Shown piece by piece: positions 4,591 to 5,263 of a stretch of DNA of 5,263 nt; the stretch's first letter is position 1, and each line of letters starts with the position of its first letter. The stretch comes from an uncultured Bacilli bacterium (lineage in GTDB: Bacteria > Bacillota_I > Bacilli_A > RF39 > UBA660). Position numbers and translations under genes: made by a program. Below the pieces are notes generated by a model, which did no database searches, was not told the origin of the DNA, and saw only the letters and a list, made by a program, of their open reading frames with translations. The stretch is taken from contig CAKORQ010000078.1 of assembly GCA_934101445.1 (NCBI GenBank), positions 1 to 5,263 on the forward strand, given 5' to 3'.

Positions 4591-4678
4591 TATTCCCGCC
4601 CGCCCTCCCGGTCGCCACCATATTCACGGCACCAAAGGTTTGCGGGAATATAAAATTTTGAGGTTGGCCGTGAATATG
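4591..4678. other. Interleaved inverted repeats able to form a perfect pseudoknot
   Basis: TATTCCCGC (4591-4599) is perfectly complementary to GCGGGAATA (4642-4650), and CATATTCACGGC (4619-4630) to GCCGTGAATATG (4667-4678). The order is A-B-A'-B', so both helices together make an H-type pseudoknot of 9 and 12 bp with connecting segments of 19, 11 and 16 nt. A and B are similar to each other, but their differences are matched only in the interleaved partners. The element is GC-richer than its surroundings and begins 23 bp after the last gene. It could be an RNA, a recombination or transposition site, or a protein-binding element; the strand is undecided. Confidence 0.6.
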
Positions 4679-4682
4679 ATAG

Positions 4683-4708
4683 GCTCGTGTTCTAACATTT
4701 TCGTCCTA
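4683..4708 (+). repeat. 26-bp direct repeat, copy 1
   Basis: The copy begins GCTCGTGTTCTAACATTTTC and matches the one at 4781-4806 in 25 of 26 bases; the difference is C at 4705 against T at 4803. Both copies are followed by about 20 bases of pyrimidine-rich DNA built from CCCACCC-like blocks and then AAGG, so the duplicated unit probably extends to about 4733. Confidence 0.85.
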
Positions 4709-4738
4709 ACTACCCACCCTCCCACCCGGAAGGTCGCA

Positions 4739-4780
4739 AAAAAAAATATCTCGGATCCGTGGGGAGGAGATATTTTTTTT
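4739..4780. terminator. 14-bp hairpin with A and T tracts between the direct repeats
   Basis: AAAAAAAATATCTC (4739-4752) pairs with GAGATATTTTTTTT (4767-4780) around a 14-nt loop containing the palindrome CGGATCCG. It has the form of a bidirectional intrinsic terminator. It sits inside the spacer of the 98-bp-period repeat, so it may instead be part of one composite repeat element. Confidence 0.55.
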
Positions 4781-4806
4781 GCTCGTGTTCTAACATTTTC
4801 GTTCTA
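4781..4806 (+). repeat. 26-bp direct repeat, copy 2
   Basis: Second copy of the unit at 4683-4708, offset by 98 bp, again followed by a pyrimidine-rich CCCACCC-like tract. It abuts the T run of the hairpin at 4739-4780 directly. Confidence 0.85.
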
Positions 4807-4843
4807 TCTTCCCAGCCCACCCACCCTAAAGGAGATAATATTT

Positions 4844-5026
4844 TTGCTATTACAATTACTACTTATAGTATTAAATTTTTGCTTTAAAATTATTCGTTAT
4901 TCTTTAATGTTGATAATATGCTTTATATTACATATAATAATTATTATATATAAACTAAAGCACATTTTAATTTTATCTTTAATAACATCAGCCTTTATTA
5001 TATTATTCCTAATTATTTTAAAATAA
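4844..5026 (+). CDS. Doubtful 60-residue hydrophobic protein
   Basis: From a TTG at 4844, preceded by AAGGAG (4829-4834) with nine bases of spacing, a 60-codon frame encodes an almost entirely hydrophobic protein with two or three membrane segments (FCFKIIRYSLMLIICFILH; ILILSLITSAFIILFLIIL). The same frame is open upstream to 4583, but that part only translates the hairpins and repeats and is not credible. T-rich DNA always yields Leu/Ile/Phe-rich frames, so chance is a serious alternative; the ribosome site is the only positive sign. Confidence 0.3.
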   Translation: MLLQLLLIVLNFCFKIIRYSLMLIICFILHIIIIIYKLKHILILSLITSAFIILFLIILK

Positions 5027-5032
5027 TTTTGT

Positions 5033-5176
5033 CTGCCTATATCTGCCACCCGAAAAAGTGCAGGTTATTAGCCATAATTCTAAGGCTCTATGACTCTCTC
5101 AGGCCTTCGAGCCTCCTATAGCCTAAGAATTATTGGGCATTAAACTAGCCCTTTTTTCGGGTACCCGGCAGGGCAG
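5033..5176. other. Long discontinuous stem-loop with branched interior
   Basis: Three segments pair in order: 5033-5037 with 5172-5176 (CTGCC/GGCAG), 5043-5047 with 5167-5171 (CTGCC/GGCAG) and 5049-5057 with 5153-5161 (CCCGAAAAA/TTTTTCGGG). Inside, ATAATTCT (5074-5081) pairs with AGAATTAT (5126-5133) and continues through 5083-5087/5120-5124; a further small hairpin lies at 5101-5114, and GGGC (5135-5138) can pair with GCCC (5148-5151). The element is about half G+C in an AT-rich setting. It could be a structured RNA, whose strand I cannot decide, or a folding single-stranded DNA site. The 18-nt palindrome at 5011-5028 adjoins it. Confidence 0.5.
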
Positions 5177-5184
5177 TTGCTCTA

Positions 5185-5219
5185 AGCATTGTGTTGGACA
5201 TGAAGTCCAAGCCATTGCT
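5185..5219. other. Hairpin beside the branched stem-loop
   Basis: TTGGAC (5194-5199) and GTCCAA (5205-5210) pair perfectly around ATGAA. AGCATTG (5185-5191) and CATTGCT (5213-5219) extend the stem with one mismatch after a two-base internal loop. The 8-nt palindrome AAGGCCTT follows at 5222-5229. It probably belongs to the same element as 5033-5176, which may continue past the window end. Confidence 0.45.
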
Positions 5220-5263
5220 CCAAGGCCTTAAATCTACGCTTGTCCTTGCTGCTACATCAAAAA

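Noticed and set aside
4424..4627. 67-codon minus-strand frame
   Set aside because: It is the antisense of the 52-residue gene and runs into the pseudoknot element; no ribosome site.
4583..4843. N-terminal part of the 147-codon plus-strand frame
   Set aside because: It covers the pseudoknot, the duplicated 26-bp unit and the A/T-tract hairpin; only the part after AAGGAG at 4829 is even arguable as a gene.
1..5247. CTTGTCCTT at both window ends as evidence of a circular plasmid or terminal repeats
   Set aside because: A shared 9-mer is too short to be meaningful and the flanking bases do not continue the match.
5154..5263. Minus-strand frame open from the right edge, ending RATALPGTRKKG
   Set aside because: It is only 36 codons, overlaps several perfect stems, has codon use unlike the neighbours and matches no family I know. 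A partial gene cannot be fully excluded without the flanking sequence.

Overview
The window is AT-rich DNA of low-GC Firmicute type, most likely Clostridium or a close relative. The Shine-Dalgarno sites are strong AGGAGG-like ones, codon use favours A/T-ending triplets and AGA/ATA, and the protein families (a short sigma-70 factor, YvrJ, DUF1659, DUF2922) are typical of clostridia and bacilli. No rRNA, tRNA, transposase, integrase, replication protein or CRISPR array was found.

Layout, left to right. Positions 1-300 hold no convincing gene. They contain a 61-nt perfectly registered hairpin, a GC-richer island with two near-identical 26-bp direct repeats, and three adjacent DnaA-box-like 9-mers before an AT-rich tract. 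Positions 352-876 (minus) encode a small sigma-70 family protein with its own promoter and a bidirectional terminator. Positions 877-2069 are a 1.2-kb stretch without a protein gene. It has a near-consensus plus-strand promoter at 1037-1065, a minus-strand terminator at 1104-1145, a 12-14-nt tandem repeat array at 1221-1358, and an elaborately structured RNA candidate at about 1480-1990. Positions 2070-2681 encode an unrecognised 203-residue protein. Positions 2801-2983 (minus) encode a YvrJ-family small membrane protein. From 3089 to 4118 there are two successive DUF1659/DUF2922 gene pairs, the first strongly diverged and the second canonical, closed by an intrinsic terminator. An XRE-type helix-turn-helix gene (4174-4416) follows, overlapped by a 52-residue gene (4409-4567). 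Positions 4568-5263 are a GC-richer, repeat- and hairpin-rich stretch with one doubtful hydrophobic ORF.

How the parts may work together: a short sigma factor next to yvrJ recalls the Bacillus subtilis sigO/rsoA/yvrJ locus, and DUF1659, DUF2922 and YvrJ commonly occur together. The reasonable inference is that the sigma factor controls some or all of the small-protein genes. Their biochemical role is unknown.

The strongest candidate for something undescribed is the plus-strand RNA at 1480-1990. It has many perfect stems, a hairpin of about 25 bp whose three wobble pairs work only in the plus-strand transcript, and a 10-bp pairing between a hairpin loop and a 3' segment about 280 nt away. It resembles the large ornate bacterial RNAs in style, but I could not assign it to a known class. 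A second candidate is the interleaved inverted-repeat element at 4591-4678, which can form a perfect 9+12-bp pseudoknot.
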